A stretch of 64,000 bases of DNA from Sphaerotilus natans (GCF_900156335.1 NZ_FTMZ01000006.1:62001-126000); one strand, 5' to 3'. Positions 42,143 to 51,629 are shown, counted from the stretch's first letter. Numbers and translations: made by a program. The notes: generated from the sequence alone by a model not told the origin.

Positions 42143-42616
42143 ATGACACGACTGAACATCAACGGCCGTGAACGCACGCTCGATGTCGATCCGTCCACGC
42201 CGGTGCTCTGGGCCCTGCGCGACGCGCTCGGCCTGACCGGCACCAAGTTCGGCTGCGGCGCGGCGCTGTGCGGCGCCTGCACCGTGCATGTCGACGGCCA
42301 GGCCACCCGCTCCTGCGTGACGCCGGTGGCCGCGGTCGAGGGCCGGCGCATCACCACGATCGAGCAGGTCACCGACGGCAGCGACCCGGTCGGCCGTGCG
42401 GTGCGCGAGGCCTGGGTCAAGCACGATGTCGCGCAGTGCGGCTACTGCCAGTCCGGCCAGATCATGAGCGCCACCGCCTTCCTGAAGTCCCGGCCGCGCG
42501 GCAAGCCGCCCACCGCGGCCGAGATCGACGCCGCGATGGCCGGCAACATCTGCCGCTGCGGCACCTATGCCCGAATCCGCGCCGCGGTGGCTGACGCCGC
42601 CCGTTCCCTGGCCTGA
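42143..42616 (+). CDS. (2Fe-2S)-binding subunit of a molybdenum hydroxylase (isoquinoline 1-oxidoreductase alpha-like)
   Basis: The protein has 157 residues. The N-terminal plant-ferredoxin cluster is in GTKFGCGAALCGACTVHVDG. The C-terminal helical cluster is in VAQCGYCQSGQIMSATAF and NICRCGTYARIRAAV. It passes electrons from the molybdenum cofactor subunit to an acceptor. It is the first gene of a four-gene operon. The ATG at 42143 is preferred over an upstream in-frame start that adds 10 atypical residues. Confidence 0.93.
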   Translation: MTRLNINGRERTLDVDPSTPVLWALRDALGLTGTKFGCGAALCGACTVHVDGQATRSCVTPVAAVEGRRITTIEQVTDGSDPVGRAVREAWVKHDVAQCGYCQSGQIMSATAFLKSRPRGKPPTAAEIDAAMAGNICRCGTYARIRAAVADAARSLA

Positions 42617-42632
42617 CGCAGGACTCCGCCCC

Positions 42633-44879
42633 ATGCTGATCGAGCACCTCCCCGAACTGCCGCGCGCGCTGCAGCACCTGGCCGAGCGCGATGCCGCGCA
42701 CGCCGACACCTCCGCCGCCCTGCCCCGGCGCGGCTTCCTGAAACTCGCCGGTCTGGGCGGCCTGGCGCTGGGCCTGGGCCCGCTGGGCGTGGCCGACGCC
42801 CTGGCGCAAGGCGCCGCCTCCGCCGCCGGCCTGAAGCCGACGCAGCAGCCCGCCTCCTTCGTGCAGATCGCGCCCGACGGCGGCGTGACCGTGACCCTCA
42901 ACCGGCTGGAATTCGGCCAGGGCATCGGCACCGGCCTGGCGATGGTGCTGGCCGAGGAGCTCGACGCCGACTGGTCGCGGGTGCAGGTGCGTCACGGCAA
43001 CAGCGATCCGGCCTACGCCGATCCGCTCTACGGCATGCACCTGACCGGCGGCTCGACCGCGATGAAGCACAGCTATCCGCAGTACCGCGAGCTGGGTGCC
43101 CGCGCCCGTGCGATGCTGGTGGCCACGGCCGCCGCGCGCTGGAAGCTGGATGCGGCGCGGCTGCGCACCGAATCCGGCCAGGTGATCGCGCCGGACGGCC
43201 GCCGCGCCGGCTACGGCGAGCTGGCCGAGGCCGCGATGGCGCAGCCGGTGCCGGCCGCCGTCACGCTGAAGGATCCGAAGGACTTCCGCCTGATCGGCCG
43301 CGCCACCGGCCGGCTCGACGCCCGCGCCAAGAGCAGCGGCCAGCAGGACTTCGGCATCGACGTGAAGCGGCCGGGCCAGCTGACCGCGGTGGTGGCGCAT
43401 CCGCCGGTGTTCGGCGCGCGGCTGGCCTCGCTGGACGACAGCGCGGCGCGGGCGGTGCGCGGCGTGCGCGCGGTGCTGCGCGTGCCGGTGGCCGCCGGCG
43501 GCGAGGGCGTCGCGGTGGTGGCCGACGGCTACTGGGCCGCCCGGCAGGGCCGCGACGCGCTGAAGGCCGCGTGGGCCACCGAGGCGGTCGAGAAGGTCGA
43601 CAGCACCCGGCAGCGGGCGCAATACCGCGCGCTGCTCGACCAGCCGGGCCCGCGCGCCTTCGACGCCGACCTGGCGCCGCTGGCCACCGCGCCGCACCGC
43701 ATCGAGGCCGAGTTTCACTTCCCCTACCTGGCGCATGCGCCGATGGAGCCGCTGAACTGCACCGTGCAGCTCGGCGAGGCCCAGGCCGAGATCTGGACCG
43801 GCACGCAGTTCCCCGGCGGCGACGCCCGGGCCGCTGCCCAGGTGCTGGGCCTCAAGCCCGAGCAGGTGCGCATGAACGTGCAGATGGCCGGCGGCGGCTT
43901 CGGCCGGCGCGGCGTGCCGTCGAGCGACTTTGTGGTGCAGGCCTGCGCGATCGCCCGGGCGGCCCGCGCCGCCGGCCTGAGCGCCCCGATCCGCACCGTC
44001 TGGAGCCGCGAGGACGACATCAAGGGTGGGCAGTACCGCCCGATGCATGTCCACCGTGCCCGCATCGGCTTCGACGCCCAGGGCCGGGTGCTGGCCTGGG
44101 ACCATGCGCTGGTCGGCCAGTCCATCGTCTCGGGCACCTTCTTCGAGGGCATGGTCAAGAATGGCATCGACCCGACCGCGATGGAGGGCATGCGCGAGCC
44201 CTACCCCTTCCCGATGCGGCTGACGGTGCACCACCCCAAGGTGAACGTGCCGGTGCTGTGGTGGCGCAGCGTGGGCTCGACCCACACCGCCTTCGTCATG
44301 GAGACGCTGGTGGACGAGATCGCGCGCACGACGAAGCAGGATCCGGTGGCCTACCGCCTGGCGCTGTTCGGCGACCAGCACCCGCGCCACCGCGACGCGC
44401 TGAAGCTGGCGGTCGAGCGCAGCGGCTACGGCCGGCGTGCGCTGCCGGCCGGTCGCGCCTGGGGCGTGGCGGTGCATGAATCCTTCTCGACCGTCGTGGC
44501 CTGGGTGGTCGAGGCCTCCGTCCAGGACGGCCGCGCGGTGCTGCACAAGGCGACCGCCGGCGTGCACTGCAACCTGGCGGTCAACCCGCGCAGCATCGAG
44601 GCGCAGATCCAGGGCGCGGGCGTCATGGGCCTGTCGATGTGCCTGCCCGGCGCGGCGATCACGCTGAAGGACGGCGTGGTCGAGCAGAGCAACTTCGGCG
44701 ACTTCGTCGTGCCGCGCCTCACCGACACGCCGGAGTTCGCGGTGCACATCGTGCCCAGCGCCGAGCCGCCCACCGGCATCGGCGAGCCGGGCCTGCCGCC
44801 GCTGGCGCCGGCCTTCGCCAACGCCGTGGCGCAGCTCGTGGGCCGGCCGGTGCGCGAGCTGCCCTTCGCGCTCGCCTGA
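42633..44879 (+). CDS. Molybdopterin-binding subunit, xanthine dehydrogenase family (isoquinoline 1-oxidoreductase beta-like)
   Basis: The protein has 748 residues. A Tat-like signal begins about residue 32 (RRGFLKLAGLGGLALGLGPL), so the complex is probably exported with its small subunit. The cofactor region has VQMAGGGFGRRGVPSSDFVV, and the catalytic Glu is in PPTGIGEPGLPPLAPAFANA at the C-terminus. There is no FAD subunit in the operon, as in the IorAB type that hands electrons to cytochromes. The substrate is an N-heterocycle or aldehyde; it cannot be read further. Confidence 0.92.
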   Translation: MLIEHLPELPRALQHLAERDAAHADTSAALPRRGFLKLAGLGGLALGLGPLGVADALAQGAASAAGLKPTQQPASFVQIAPDGGVTVTLNRLEFGQGIGTGLAMVLAEELDADWSRVQVRHGNSDPAYADPLYGMHLTGGSTAMKHSYPQYRELGARARAMLVATAAARWKLDAARLRTESGQVIAPDGRRAGYGELAEAAMAQPVPAAVTLKDPKDFRLIGRATGRLDARAKSSGQQDFGIDVKRPGQLTAVVAHPPVFGARLASLDDSAARAVRGVRAVLRVPVAAGGEGVAVVADGYWAARQGRDALKAAWATEAVEKVDSTRQRAQYRALLDQPGPRAFDADLAPLATAPHRIEAEFHFPYLAHAPMEPLNCTVQLGEAQAEIWTGTQFPGGDARAAAQVLGLKPEQVRMNVQMAGGGFGRRGVPSSDFVVQACAIARAARAAGLSAPIRTVWSREDDIKGGQYRPMHVHRARIGFDAQGRVLAWDHALVGQSIVSGTFFEGMVKNGIDPTAMEGMREPYPFPMRLTVHHPKVNVPVLWWRSVGSTHTAFVMETLVDEIARTTKQDPVAYRLALFGDQHPRHRDALKLAVERSGYGRRALPAGRAWGVAVHESFSTVVAWVVEASVQDGRAVLHKATAGVHCNLAVNPRSIEAQIQGAGVMGLSMCLPGAAITLKDGVVEQSNFGDFVVPRLTDTPEFAVHIVPSAEPPTGIGEPGLPPLAPAFANAVAQLVGRPVRELPFALA

Positions 44880-44890
44880 GGACCGGCACG

Positions 44891-45913
44891 ATGGACGATC
44901 TCGACACCCAGGTGCTGCGCACCGCGCTGGCCTGGCAGGCCGCCGGCACCTCGCCGGTGCTGGTGACGGTGGCGCGCACCTGGGGCTCGGCGCCGCGCCC
45001 GCCGGGCTCGCTGATGGTGATCGACGGCCGCGGGCGCACCTGGGGCTCGGTCTCGGGCGGCTGCATCGAGGACGATCTGGTGGCGCGCGTGCGCGAGGGC
45101 GGCCTGGCCGCCGTCTGCGCCCGTGGCACGCCCGAGGTGCAGCGCTACGGCATCTCGGCCGAGGAGGCGCACCGCTTCGGCCTGCCCTGCGGCGGCACGA
45201 TCGAGCTGGTGCTCGAGCCGGTGAGCGAGCGCAGCCGCCTGGCCGAGCTGCTCGCGGCGCTGGACGCGCGGCGCAGCGTCGAGCGCCACCTCGATCTGGC
45301 CCGCGGCGAGGTCCGGCTGAGCGAGGGGCGCCCGGATGGCGTGCCCCGGCTCGACGCGGCGACGCTGACGAGCTGGCACGGCCCGAGCGCGCGACTGATC
45401 CTGATCGGCGCGGGTGATATCGCCGACTTCATCGGCCGCATGGCCCCGGCGCTGGGCTTCGAGGTCTGGGTCTGCGATCCGCGCGAGGAGCGCCGCGCCG
45501 CTTGGCAGCTGCCCGGCGTGACGCTCAGCGCCGAGATGCCCGACGACCTGATCCAGCGCCTGAAGCCCGATCGCCGCACCGCGGTGGTGGCCCTCAGCCA
45601 CGACCCCAAGCTCGACGATCTGGCGCTGATCGATGCGCTGCAGTCCGAGGCCTTCTACGTCGGCGCGATCGGCTCGCGGCGCAACAGCGAGACGCGCCGC
45701 GCCCGCCTGCGCGAGCACTTCGACCTGGGCGAGGCCGCGCTGGGCCGGCTGCACGGCCCGGCGGGCCTGTACATCGGCAGCCGCACGCCGGCCGAGATCG
45801 CGCTGTCCATCCTGGCCGAGGTGGTGGCGGCGAAGAACGGCGCGAGGCTGCCCGCCGGCGCCGGCGTGGCCGGCGGCAAGGCCCAGGCCGAGGCGACGGT
45901 GTCGCCGACGTGA
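44891..45913 (+). CDS. XdhC/CoxI-family molybdenum cofactor maturation protein
   Basis: The protein has 340 residues. The N-terminal XdhC/CoxI domain has TWGSAPRPPGSLMVIDGRGR and SVSGGCIEDDLVARV. The C-terminal Rossmann domain has LILIGAGDIADFIGRM and a closing region EAFYVGAIGSRRNSETRRAR. Such proteins carry the cofactor, help its sulfuration and insert it into the hydroxylase. It lies 11 bases after the large subunit gene and overlaps the next gene by four bases (GTGA). Confidence 0.92.
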   Translation: MDDLDTQVLRTALAWQAAGTSPVLVTVARTWGSAPRPPGSLMVIDGRGRTWGSVSGGCIEDDLVARVREGGLAAVCARGTPEVQRYGISAEEAHRFGLPCGGTIELVLEPVSERSRLAELLAALDARRSVERHLDLARGEVRLSEGRPDGVPRLDAATLTSWHGPSARLILIGAGDIADFIGRMAPALGFEVWVCDPREERRAAWQLPGVTLSAEMPDDLIQRLKPDRRTAVVALSHDPKLDDLALIDALQSEAFYVGAIGSRRNSETRRARLREHFDLGEAALGRLHGPAGLYIGSRTPAEIALSILAEVVAAKNGARLPAGAGVAGGKAQAEATVSPT

Positions 45914-46545
45914 GCGCGCCCGTCCAGGCCCTCGTGCTGGCGGCCGGTCTGGGGCGCCGCCTGGGCGGTCGGCCCAAGGCGGCACTGGAAATCTCAGGCC
46001 AGAGCCTGCTGGCGCGGCTGGTCGCGGCGCTGCGCACCGCAGGCGTGGCCGAGGTGGGCGTGGTCGTCGGCGGGCCGCACCAGGCGGTGCTGACCGCGCT
46101 GGCCGAGCGCTGTGGCGCGGGCATCATCCCGCACCGGCTGCCGACGCCCGATCTGATCGACTCGCAGCGCCGGGCGCTGGAATGGCATCAGGCCGAGAGG
46201 CCGGACGCCGATCTGCTGCTGACGGTGGCCGACCTGCCCTGGCTGACCGCCGCGGATCTGTCCGGCCTGCTCGGCGCCTGGCGTGCGCGCCCGGCCGGCA
46301 CCGAGGCGATGCGCCCGGTGGTGGCCGGCACGGTCGGCCACCCGCTGCTGCTGGCGGCGCCGCTGGCCGCCCGGCTGGCGGCCCAGGGCGCCGGCGTGCG
46401 CGAGGGGCTGGCGGCGCTGGGCGTGCGCCCGCAGCCCTGGCCCTGCGCCACGCGCGGGCCGGTCGAGGATCTGGACACGCCCGACGACCTGGCGCGACTG
46501 CGCCAGGCGCTGGCGCCGGTGCGGGTGGACTGGCCCGACCGATGA
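45910..46545 (+). CDS. MocA/MobA-like nucleotidyltransferase
   Basis: The protein has 211 residues. The NTP-binding motif LVLAAGLGRRLGGRPKAALE is at residues 8-27, with the metal Asp in LLLTVADLPWLT. It is probably a molybdenum cofactor cytidylyltransferase making the MCD form used by bacterial hydroxylases. The GTG start overlaps the XdhC stop, so it is co-translated and dedicated to this enzyme. Confidence 0.88.
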   Translation: MSAPVQALVLAAGLGRRLGGRPKAALEISGQSLLARLVAALRTAGVAEVGVVVGGPHQAVLTALAERCGAGIIPHRLPTPDLIDSQRRALEWHQAERPDADLLLTVADLPWLTAADLSGLLGAWRARPAGTEAMRPVVAGTVGHPLLLAAPLAARLAAQGAGVREGLAALGVRPQPWPCATRGPVEDLDTPDDLARLRQALAPVRVDWPDR

Positions 46546-46590
46546 TCGGCGCATCCGGCCTGTCAGTTCACGCCGACCGCGCCGCCGGAC

Positions 46591-47637
46591 TCACAGCCCC
46601 TTGGCCTTCAGCGCGGTGTCCAGCCGGCTGAACACGCGGCGGGCGTTGCCCTCGAACACCGCGTAGCGCTCCTCGTCGGTGAGGTTCTCGGTGGCGTTGA
46701 CGTAGCGCTTGGTGTCGTCGTAGTAGTAGCCGGTCTGCGGATCGATGCCGCGCACCGCGCCGATCATCTCGGAGGCGAACAGGATGTTCTTCACCGGGAT
46801 CACCTGGGTCAGCAGGTCGATGCCCGGCTGGTGGTAGACGCAGGTGTCGAAGAAGATGTTGTTCATCAGGTGCTCGTCGAGCAGCGGCTTCTTCATCTCC
46901 TGCGCCAGACCGCGGAAGCGACCCCAGTGGTAGGGCACCGCGCCGCCGCCGTGCGGGATCAGGAACTTCAGCGTCGGGAAATCCTTGAACAGGTCGCCCT
47001 GCAGGCACTGCATGAAGGCGGTGGTGTCCGCGTTCAGGTAATGGCTGCCGGTGGTGTGGAAGCAGCTGTTGCAGCTGGTCGAGACGTGGATCATCGCCGG
47101 GATGTCGTGCTCGACCATCTTTTCATAGATGGGGTACCAGTGGCGGTCGGTCAGCGGCGGGCTGTTCCAGTGGCCGCCCGACGGATCCGGGTTCAGGTTG
47201 ATGCCGACGAAGCCGTAGTCCTTGACGCAGCGCTCCAGCTCGGGGATGCAGGTCTTCGGATCCACGCCCGGCGACTGCGGCAGCATCGCCGCGCCGATGA
47301 AGTTGTCCGGGAACAGCTGGCTGACGCGGTAGCACAGCTCGTTGCAGATCGCCGCCCAGGTGCTGGAGGTCTCGAAGTCGCCGATGTGGTGCGCCATGAA
47401 GCTGGCGCGCGGGCTGAAGATGGTCAGGTCCGAGCCGCGCTCCTTCATCAGGCGCAGCTGGTTCTTCTCGATGGACTCGCGCAGCTCGTCGTCGCTGATC
47501 TTCAGCGCCTTGGGGTCGGGCTTCTGGCTCGGGTCCTTCAGCGCGGCGATCTGCAGGTCGCGCCAGGCGCCCAGCGCGGCCGGCGCGGTGGTGTAGTGGC
47601 CGTGGACGTCGATGATCAGGGGTTTGGCTTGGCTCAT
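46591..47637 (-). CDS. Amidohydrolase-family protein, 4-oxalomesaconate hydratase (LigJ) type
   Basis: The protein has 348 residues. The metal-binding HxH is in IIDVHGHYTTAP, with later ligands in IHVSTSCNSCFHTTGSHYLN and FLIPHGGGAVPYHWGRF. Sequence and length match LigJ-like hydratases, which add water to 4-oxalomesaconate in protocatechuate 4,5-cleavage. None of the other lig/pmd genes is present, so it may act on a related dicarboxylate. It is the second gene of a two-gene operon with the binding protein at 48.4 kb. Confidence 0.87.
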   Translation of the reverse strand: MSQAKPLIIDVHGHYTTAPAALGAWRDLQIAALKDPSQKPDPKALKISDDELRESIEKNQLRLMKERGSDLTIFSPRASFMAHHIGDFETSSTWAAICNELCYRVSQLFPDNFIGAAMLPQSPGVDPKTCIPELERCVKDYGFVGINLNPDPSGGHWNSPPLTDRHWYPIYEKMVEHDIPAMIHVSTSCNSCFHTTGSHYLNADTTAFMQCLQGDLFKDFPTLKFLIPHGGGAVPYHWGRFRGLAQEMKKPLLDEHLMNNIFFDTCVYHQPGIDLLTQVIPVKNILFASEMIGAVRGIDPQTGYYYDDTKRYVNATENLTDEERYAVFEGNARRVFSRLDTALKAKGL

Positions 47638-47687
47638 GGGGCGCTCGGTGAAAAGGCGGGAGAAAGGGGCGGACGCGGGGGCCGTGA

Positions 47688-48395
47688 TCAGGCCGGCTCC
47701 ATGCCCTGGCGGCGCTTGGCGGCGACCGTCTCGGGCGACGTCATGAAGTCGAGCATCGCGCGCACCGCCTCGGGCTGCGTGCAGGTGGCGGCGATGGCGG
47801 CCGAGAAGATGGTGGTGATCTGGATCGCGTCGGGCAGCGGGCCGACGATGTCGATGCCCTCGACGTGGATCAGCTCGCTGAGCTGCTGGAAGCCCAGCTC
47901 GACCTCGCCGGCGGCCACCAGCGAGCCCACCGGCGTGCCCGGCGGCGGCGTGACCAGTCGCGCGGCCACCTCGGCGGCGATGCCCCAGCGCTCGAACAGC
48001 CGGGCCAGCGCCACGCCGCTCGGGCCGGTGGAACAGCTCACGCTGCGCGCGGCCAGCACGGCGGCGCGGACGCTGTCTTCGCTGGACAGGTCGGGGTGCG
48101 CGGCACCGGTACGCACCGCCACCGCCACGCCCGAGCGCACCAGATCCACCCGGCTGCCGGGCTGCACATGGCCGGCGGCCATCAGCTTGTCGATCGCGTC
48201 CGAGCCGAGGATGACCACATCGAAGGCCTCGCCCGCGGCGACGCGCCTGGCCGCGTCCACGCCGCCCACCGAGGCGATCTCGGCCGGCTGGCCGCTGCGG
48301 CCGGTCCAGTCGGCGACCAGCTCGGCCAGCAGCTGGCGGGTGGCCATCGAGGAAATGCCCTTCACGGGCGGCAGCGCGCGGCAATCGGAGGTCAT
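47688..48395 (-). CDS. ModA-like substrate-binding domain protein without signal peptide
   Basis: The protein has 235 residues and a periplasmic-binding-protein type 2 fold. The N-terminus, [20 protein letters not shown], goes straight into the first strand and helix, with no hydrophobic leader. The fold then shows [29 protein letters not shown] and [15 protein letters not shown]. The ATG at 48395 has CAGGA upstream; the longer frame to 48464 adds no leader either. A cytosolic ligand sensor or chaperone is possible. It precedes the LigJ-like gene by 50 bases. Confidence 0.8.
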   Translation of the reverse strand: MTSDCRALPPVKGISSMATRQLLAELVADWTGRSGQPAEIASVGGVDAARRVAAGEAFDVVILGSDAIDKLMAAGHVQPGSRVDLVRSGVAVAVRTGAAHPDLSSEDSVRAAVLAARSVSCSTGPSGVALARLFERWGIAAEVAARLVTPPPGTPVGSLVAAGEVELGFQQLSELIHVEGIDIVGPLPDAIQITTIFSAAIAATCTQPEAVRAMLDFMTSPETVAAKRRQGMEPA

Positions 48396-48515
48396 GCGGA
48401 ATCCTGAGGGAGACTGCGCGCATTCTCGGCACCCACCGCCATGCCGGCCAGAGTCGGCGGACACTAGCAGCTATCTTCTCTTGGCATGACTGATCCGGGT
48501 TGGCCCGGATGCCGC

Positions 48516-49832
48516 TCAGCCCGTCACGGTGCTGCGCAGGCGCTGCATGCGCTCCTCGGTGCGCTCGCGGGTGCCGGCCGGCACCTTGCCGGTAATGGCC
48601 ACCGCGGCCGGCGCGGCCAGCATGCGCCGGGTGCAGTCGCGCACCGCGTTGGCGTCCACCGCCTCCAGCGCCGCCAGCCACTCGGCGCCGCTGCGCACCC
48701 GCCCGAGCGCGAACAGGTCGAGCGCGGCCGTCTCCAGCCGGTGCTGCGCGCCCTCGCGCTGGCGCACCGCGCGCACCGCGATCTGGTTGCGCGCGCGCAG
48801 CAGGTCGGTGTCGCTGACCCGCTCGGCCTGGGCCTGCAGCAGCGTGACGATCTCGTCCTGGCAGGCCTCGAGATGCTCCGCCGTGGTCGAGGCCTCCAGC
48901 ACGAACTGCCCGGCCAGATCCGACTGGTCGGCCGAGCAGCCGGCGTAGTAGACCAGCCCCAGGCGCTCGCGCACCCGGTCAAGCAGCGGCGAGCTCATGC
49001 CCTCGCCCAGCACCGCTGCGGCCATCACGCCGGTGGCGGCCTGGGGGTCGAAGCGGTCGGGCAGCGGGAAGCCGGCGACCAGATGCGTCTGGCTGGAGCC
49101 CGCCTGGCGCTTGCTCTTGACGCCGCCGACCCAGCTCGGGGCGCCCACGGTGTTTGGCGTGCCGGCGGGCATGTCGCCGAAGACCGCCTCGACCTCGCGC
49201 GTCACCGCCTGCAGATCGACCGGGCCGGACACCGCGACGACCAGATTGCTGCCGGTGTACTGGCGCGCGACATAGCCGGTCAGCTCGTCGCGGCTGAAGC
49301 GCTCGATGTTGCGCCGCCGCCCGATCACCGGCTGCGCCAGCGCATGCTTGCCGAACGAGGCCTCGTCGAAGAGCTTGAAGGCGGTGGACAGCGCGTCGTC
49401 CTCGTCCTCGATGTATTCCTGCAGGATCACCTGGCGCTCGCGCTCCAGCTCGGCCTCGGGAAAGCTGCCGTGGCGCACGATGTCGCCCAGCATGCGCACG
49501 AAGGTGGCCGCGTCGCGCGCCAGCCCGCGCATGTGGTAAGCGGTGTGGTCCTTGTCGGTGTGCGCGTTGACCTCGGCGCCGAGCAGCTCGGCCTCCAGGT
49601 TGATCTGCTGGCAGTCGCGCGTCGCGGTGCCCTTGAAGGCCATGTGCTCGACGACATGGCTGATGCCGTTGAGCCGCGCGCTCTCGTGGCGGCTGCCGGT
49701 GCGCACATAGATGCTGACATTCGTGCTGGCCAGATGCGAGGGGCGCACCGCCAGGATGCGCACGCCGTTGGGCAGGACCAGGACCTCGGTGTCGTCGTCG
49801 CCGCAGGCCGGGCGGGGGAGGGAATGGGTCAT
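48516..49832 (-). CDS. M16-family zinc metallopeptidase (insulinase/PqqF-like)
   Basis: The protein has 438 residues. The inverted zinc motif is His59-x-x-Glu62-His63 in ISHVVEHMAFKGT, with distal ligand Glu139 in ILQEYIEDEDDA, 76 residues on as expected. The N- and C-terminal halves are the duplicated M16 fold, and GLVYYAGCSADQSDLAGQF lies in the second half. There is no signal peptide, so it is probably cytosolic, like mitochondrial-processing-peptidase-type bacterial proteins. Its neighbours give no pathway link. Confidence 0.9.
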   Translation of the reverse strand: MTHSLPRPACGDDDTEVLVLPNGVRILAVRPSHLASTNVSIYVRTGSRHESARLNGISHVVEHMAFKGTATRDCQQINLEAELLGAEVNAHTDKDHTAYHMRGLARDAATFVRMLGDIVRHGSFPEAELERERQVILQEYIEDEDDALSTAFKLFDEASFGKHALAQPVIGRRRNIERFSRDELTGYVARQYTGSNLVVAVSGPVDLQAVTREVEAVFGDMPAGTPNTVGAPSWVGGVKSKRQAGSSQTHLVAGFPLPDRFDPQAATGVMAAAVLGEGMSSPLLDRVRERLGLVYYAGCSADQSDLAGQFVLEASTTAEHLEACQDEIVTLLQAQAERVSDTDLLRARNQIAVRAVRQREGAQHRLETAALDLFALGRVRSGAEWLAALEAVDANAVRDCTRRMLAAPAAVAITGKVPAGTRERTEERMQRLRSTVTG

Positions 49833-49870
49833 GGGGGGATTGTGCCGGGTGCACGCGGCATCATTCGGAC

Positions 49871-50509
49871 ATGAACATGGACCTGCCGGATTTCTGGAGC
49901 TTCGACCGTCGCCGCGATGCGCACCGCATCGCCTGCCGCACCCTGGCTTGGTCGGGCCCTCACGCCTGGCCAGGTCCCGGCCGCGCGGAACCGGCGCTGC
50001 CGGCCGGTGGCGGGGTCTACCTGATGACCTTCGAGCACGCTCAGGGCTTCATCCTAAGATCGGCCGGCGTGTCGAGCTCGATCCGACGCCGGCTTCGCGA
50101 GCATGAGCGCGAATTCCTGCGGGGCCACTACACGGTGCTGGATCCCGAGGCGGCTCGCCAGGGCCGGCGCCGCGAGCTCTGGCATGGCTGGAGCCATGCC
50201 CGCGACCACCCCGAGCAACGCGATCGGCATCTTCCCCGAATCCAGCAATGGGCGCGGGCAGAGATGGCAGCCTGTCGTCTGTTCGTGGCTGCGCGGCTGG
50301 GTGAACCGGACGAGCCGCTGGATGCCCGCCTGCGCGAGCGCATCGAATTCGCGATCCTGCATGCGGCCTATGCGTCGCGCCAGCCCTGGGGCGATCTGGT
50401 GGACGGGGGCATGCACCTGCGGGGCCGCTTCAATGCGGAGATGCCGATCCGGCTGATCAGCAAGGCGCCGGCGTCCATCCTGGGTTTGCCGCCAGAAATG
50501 GAAATATGA
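49871..50509 (+). CDS. Diverged GIY-YIG-like nuclease-fold protein
   Basis: The protein has 212 residues and no close family I can name. The core GGGVYLMTFEHAQG, then FILRSAGVSSSIRRRLREHE (residues about 46-80), fits a GIY-YIG fold: GVY for GIY, AGV for YIG, the catalytic Arg in IRRRLREH, a Glu in RIEFAILHAA (about residue 173) and an Asn in RFNAEM. About 45 extra residues precede the core. It lies 12 bases before an endonuclease/exonuclease/phosphatase gene, so the two are probably co-transcribed. GC looks slightly lower than in the neighbours. The fold call is moderate. Confidence 0.65.
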   Translation: MNMDLPDFWSFDRRRDAHRIACRTLAWSGPHAWPGPGRAEPALPAGGGVYLMTFEHAQGFILRSAGVSSSIRRRLREHEREFLRGHYTVLDPEAARQGRRRELWHGWSHARDHPEQRDRHLPRIQQWARAEMAACRLFVAARLGEPDEPLDARLRERIEFAILHAAYASRQPWGDLVDGGMHLRGRFNAEMPIRLISKAPASILGLPPEMEI

Positions 50510-50521
50510 CAGCATGATCTG

Positions 50522-51235
50522 ATGAGAATCGTCACCTGGAACTGTGCTGGCGCACTGCGCCGCAAGCGCGCCGCGCTGGAGGCCTTGAGCGCTGACGTGC
50601 TGATCGTGCAGGAGTGCGAGAGCCCGGCCGGCAGCGCCGACCGGAGCTATCGCGACTGGGCAGAGCGACACGCCGTGCTCTGGGTCGGGCAGAGCCGGCA
50701 CAAAGGGCTCGGCGTCTTCGTCCGGCCGGGACTCAGGCTGGAATCGGTCGCGCTGGATGATGGCGGGCTGATGCAGTTTCTTCCGTGTCGGGTCGAGGGC
50801 ATTCCACTGCTGGCAGTCTGGACCAAGGACGCGCCCTCATCCGACCGGCACGGCTACATCGGACAGCTCTGGCACTGGCTGCGCCGACATCCGGATTTTC
50901 TGCGCGAGACACGGGCCCTGCTGGCGGGCGACTTCAACAGCAACGCCATCTGGGACAGGCAATACCCAGGCTGCAGCCACAGCGATGTGGTACGCGTGTT
51001 GGAAGCCCTGGGACTGCACAGCCTCTACCACCGGATTTGCGGAGACGCTCAGGGCGGGGAAAGCACGCCGACCTTCTTCCTCCAGCGCAATCTTGCAAAG
51101 CCGTATCACATCGACCATGCCTTCCTGTCGGCTGCGTTGCTCGATGGGGCCCGCCTCCAGATCGGGAGCCCTGCCGACTGGCTGGACCTCAGCGACCACA
51201 TGCCGCTGGTGCTCGATCTGGCCGATTCAGGCTGA
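50522..51235 (+). CDS. Endonuclease/exonuclease/phosphatase (EEP) family protein
   Basis: The protein has 237 residues. All EEP active-site motifs are visible: RIVTWNCAG (Asn), LIVQECE (Glu), LLAGDFNSN (Asp/Asn), KPYHIDHAFLS (Asp/His) and LSDHMPLVLDL (terminal Asp-His). It would be an Mg-dependent phosphodiesterase acting on DNA, RNA or phospholipid. No signal peptide is present. Its pairing with a GIY-YIG-like protein suggests a nucleic-acid role. Its end overlaps the convergent YkgJ-type gene by nine bases. Confidence 0.88.
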   Translation: MRIVTWNCAGALRRKRAALEALSADVLIVQECESPAGSADRSYRDWAERHAVLWVGQSRHKGLGVFVRPGLRLESVALDDGGLMQFLPCRVEGIPLLAVWTKDAPSSDRHGYIGQLWHWLRRHPDFLRETRALLAGDFNSNAIWDRQYPGCSHSDVVRVLEALGLHSLYHRICGDAQGGESTPTFFLQRNLAKPYHIDHAFLSAALLDGARLQIGSPADWLDLSDHMPLVLDLADSG

Positions 51236-51565
51236 CTCCACCTCCAGCGTGCAGTCGCAGCCGATGCCCGCGGCGATCAGCCGGCGGGCGCTGCGGCGCA
51301 GCAGCGGGGCGGCCGGGCGCAGCCAGACGGGCAGCGGCGCGTGCTGGCCGGTGAGCAGGCCGCAGACATAGCGCGCGGTGCCCTCGTTCCATTCGAGCAT
51401 GCGGCAGGCGCCGTCGCGGCGCTGGCTGGCGAGCATGCCGACCGGGCAGGGCTCGGTCAGGCAGCACAGGCCGCAGCCGTTGCAGGGCTGGCCGGGGGCG
51501 GGCTTGCGCGGCGCCTCCGAGCGGATCTCGATGACGCGGCGATCGGCGGCGGCGGTGTCGTTCAT
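51227..51565 (-). CDS. YkgJ-family cysteine-cluster protein
   Basis: The protein has 112 residues. The Cys set QPCNGCGLCCLTEPCP, then GACRMLEW, YVCGLL and CDCTLE, resembles the YkgJ zinc- or iron-binding family of unknown function. It stands between the nuclease pair (convergent overlap of nine bases) and the cobalamin operon (64-base gap, same strand), and could be the last gene of that operon. Confidence 0.8.
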   Translation of the reverse strand: MNDTAAADRRVIEIRSEAPRKPAPGQPCNGCGLCCLTEPCPVGMLASQRRDGACRMLEWNEGTARYVCGLLTGQHAPLPVWLRPAAPLLRRSARRLIAAGIGCDCTLEVESA

Positions 51566-51629
51566 CGCGCCAGTGCAGCACGGCCGGCCGGGCGCGGATG
51601 GGCCGAAAAGCGTGCCCTGCCCTGCCGCT

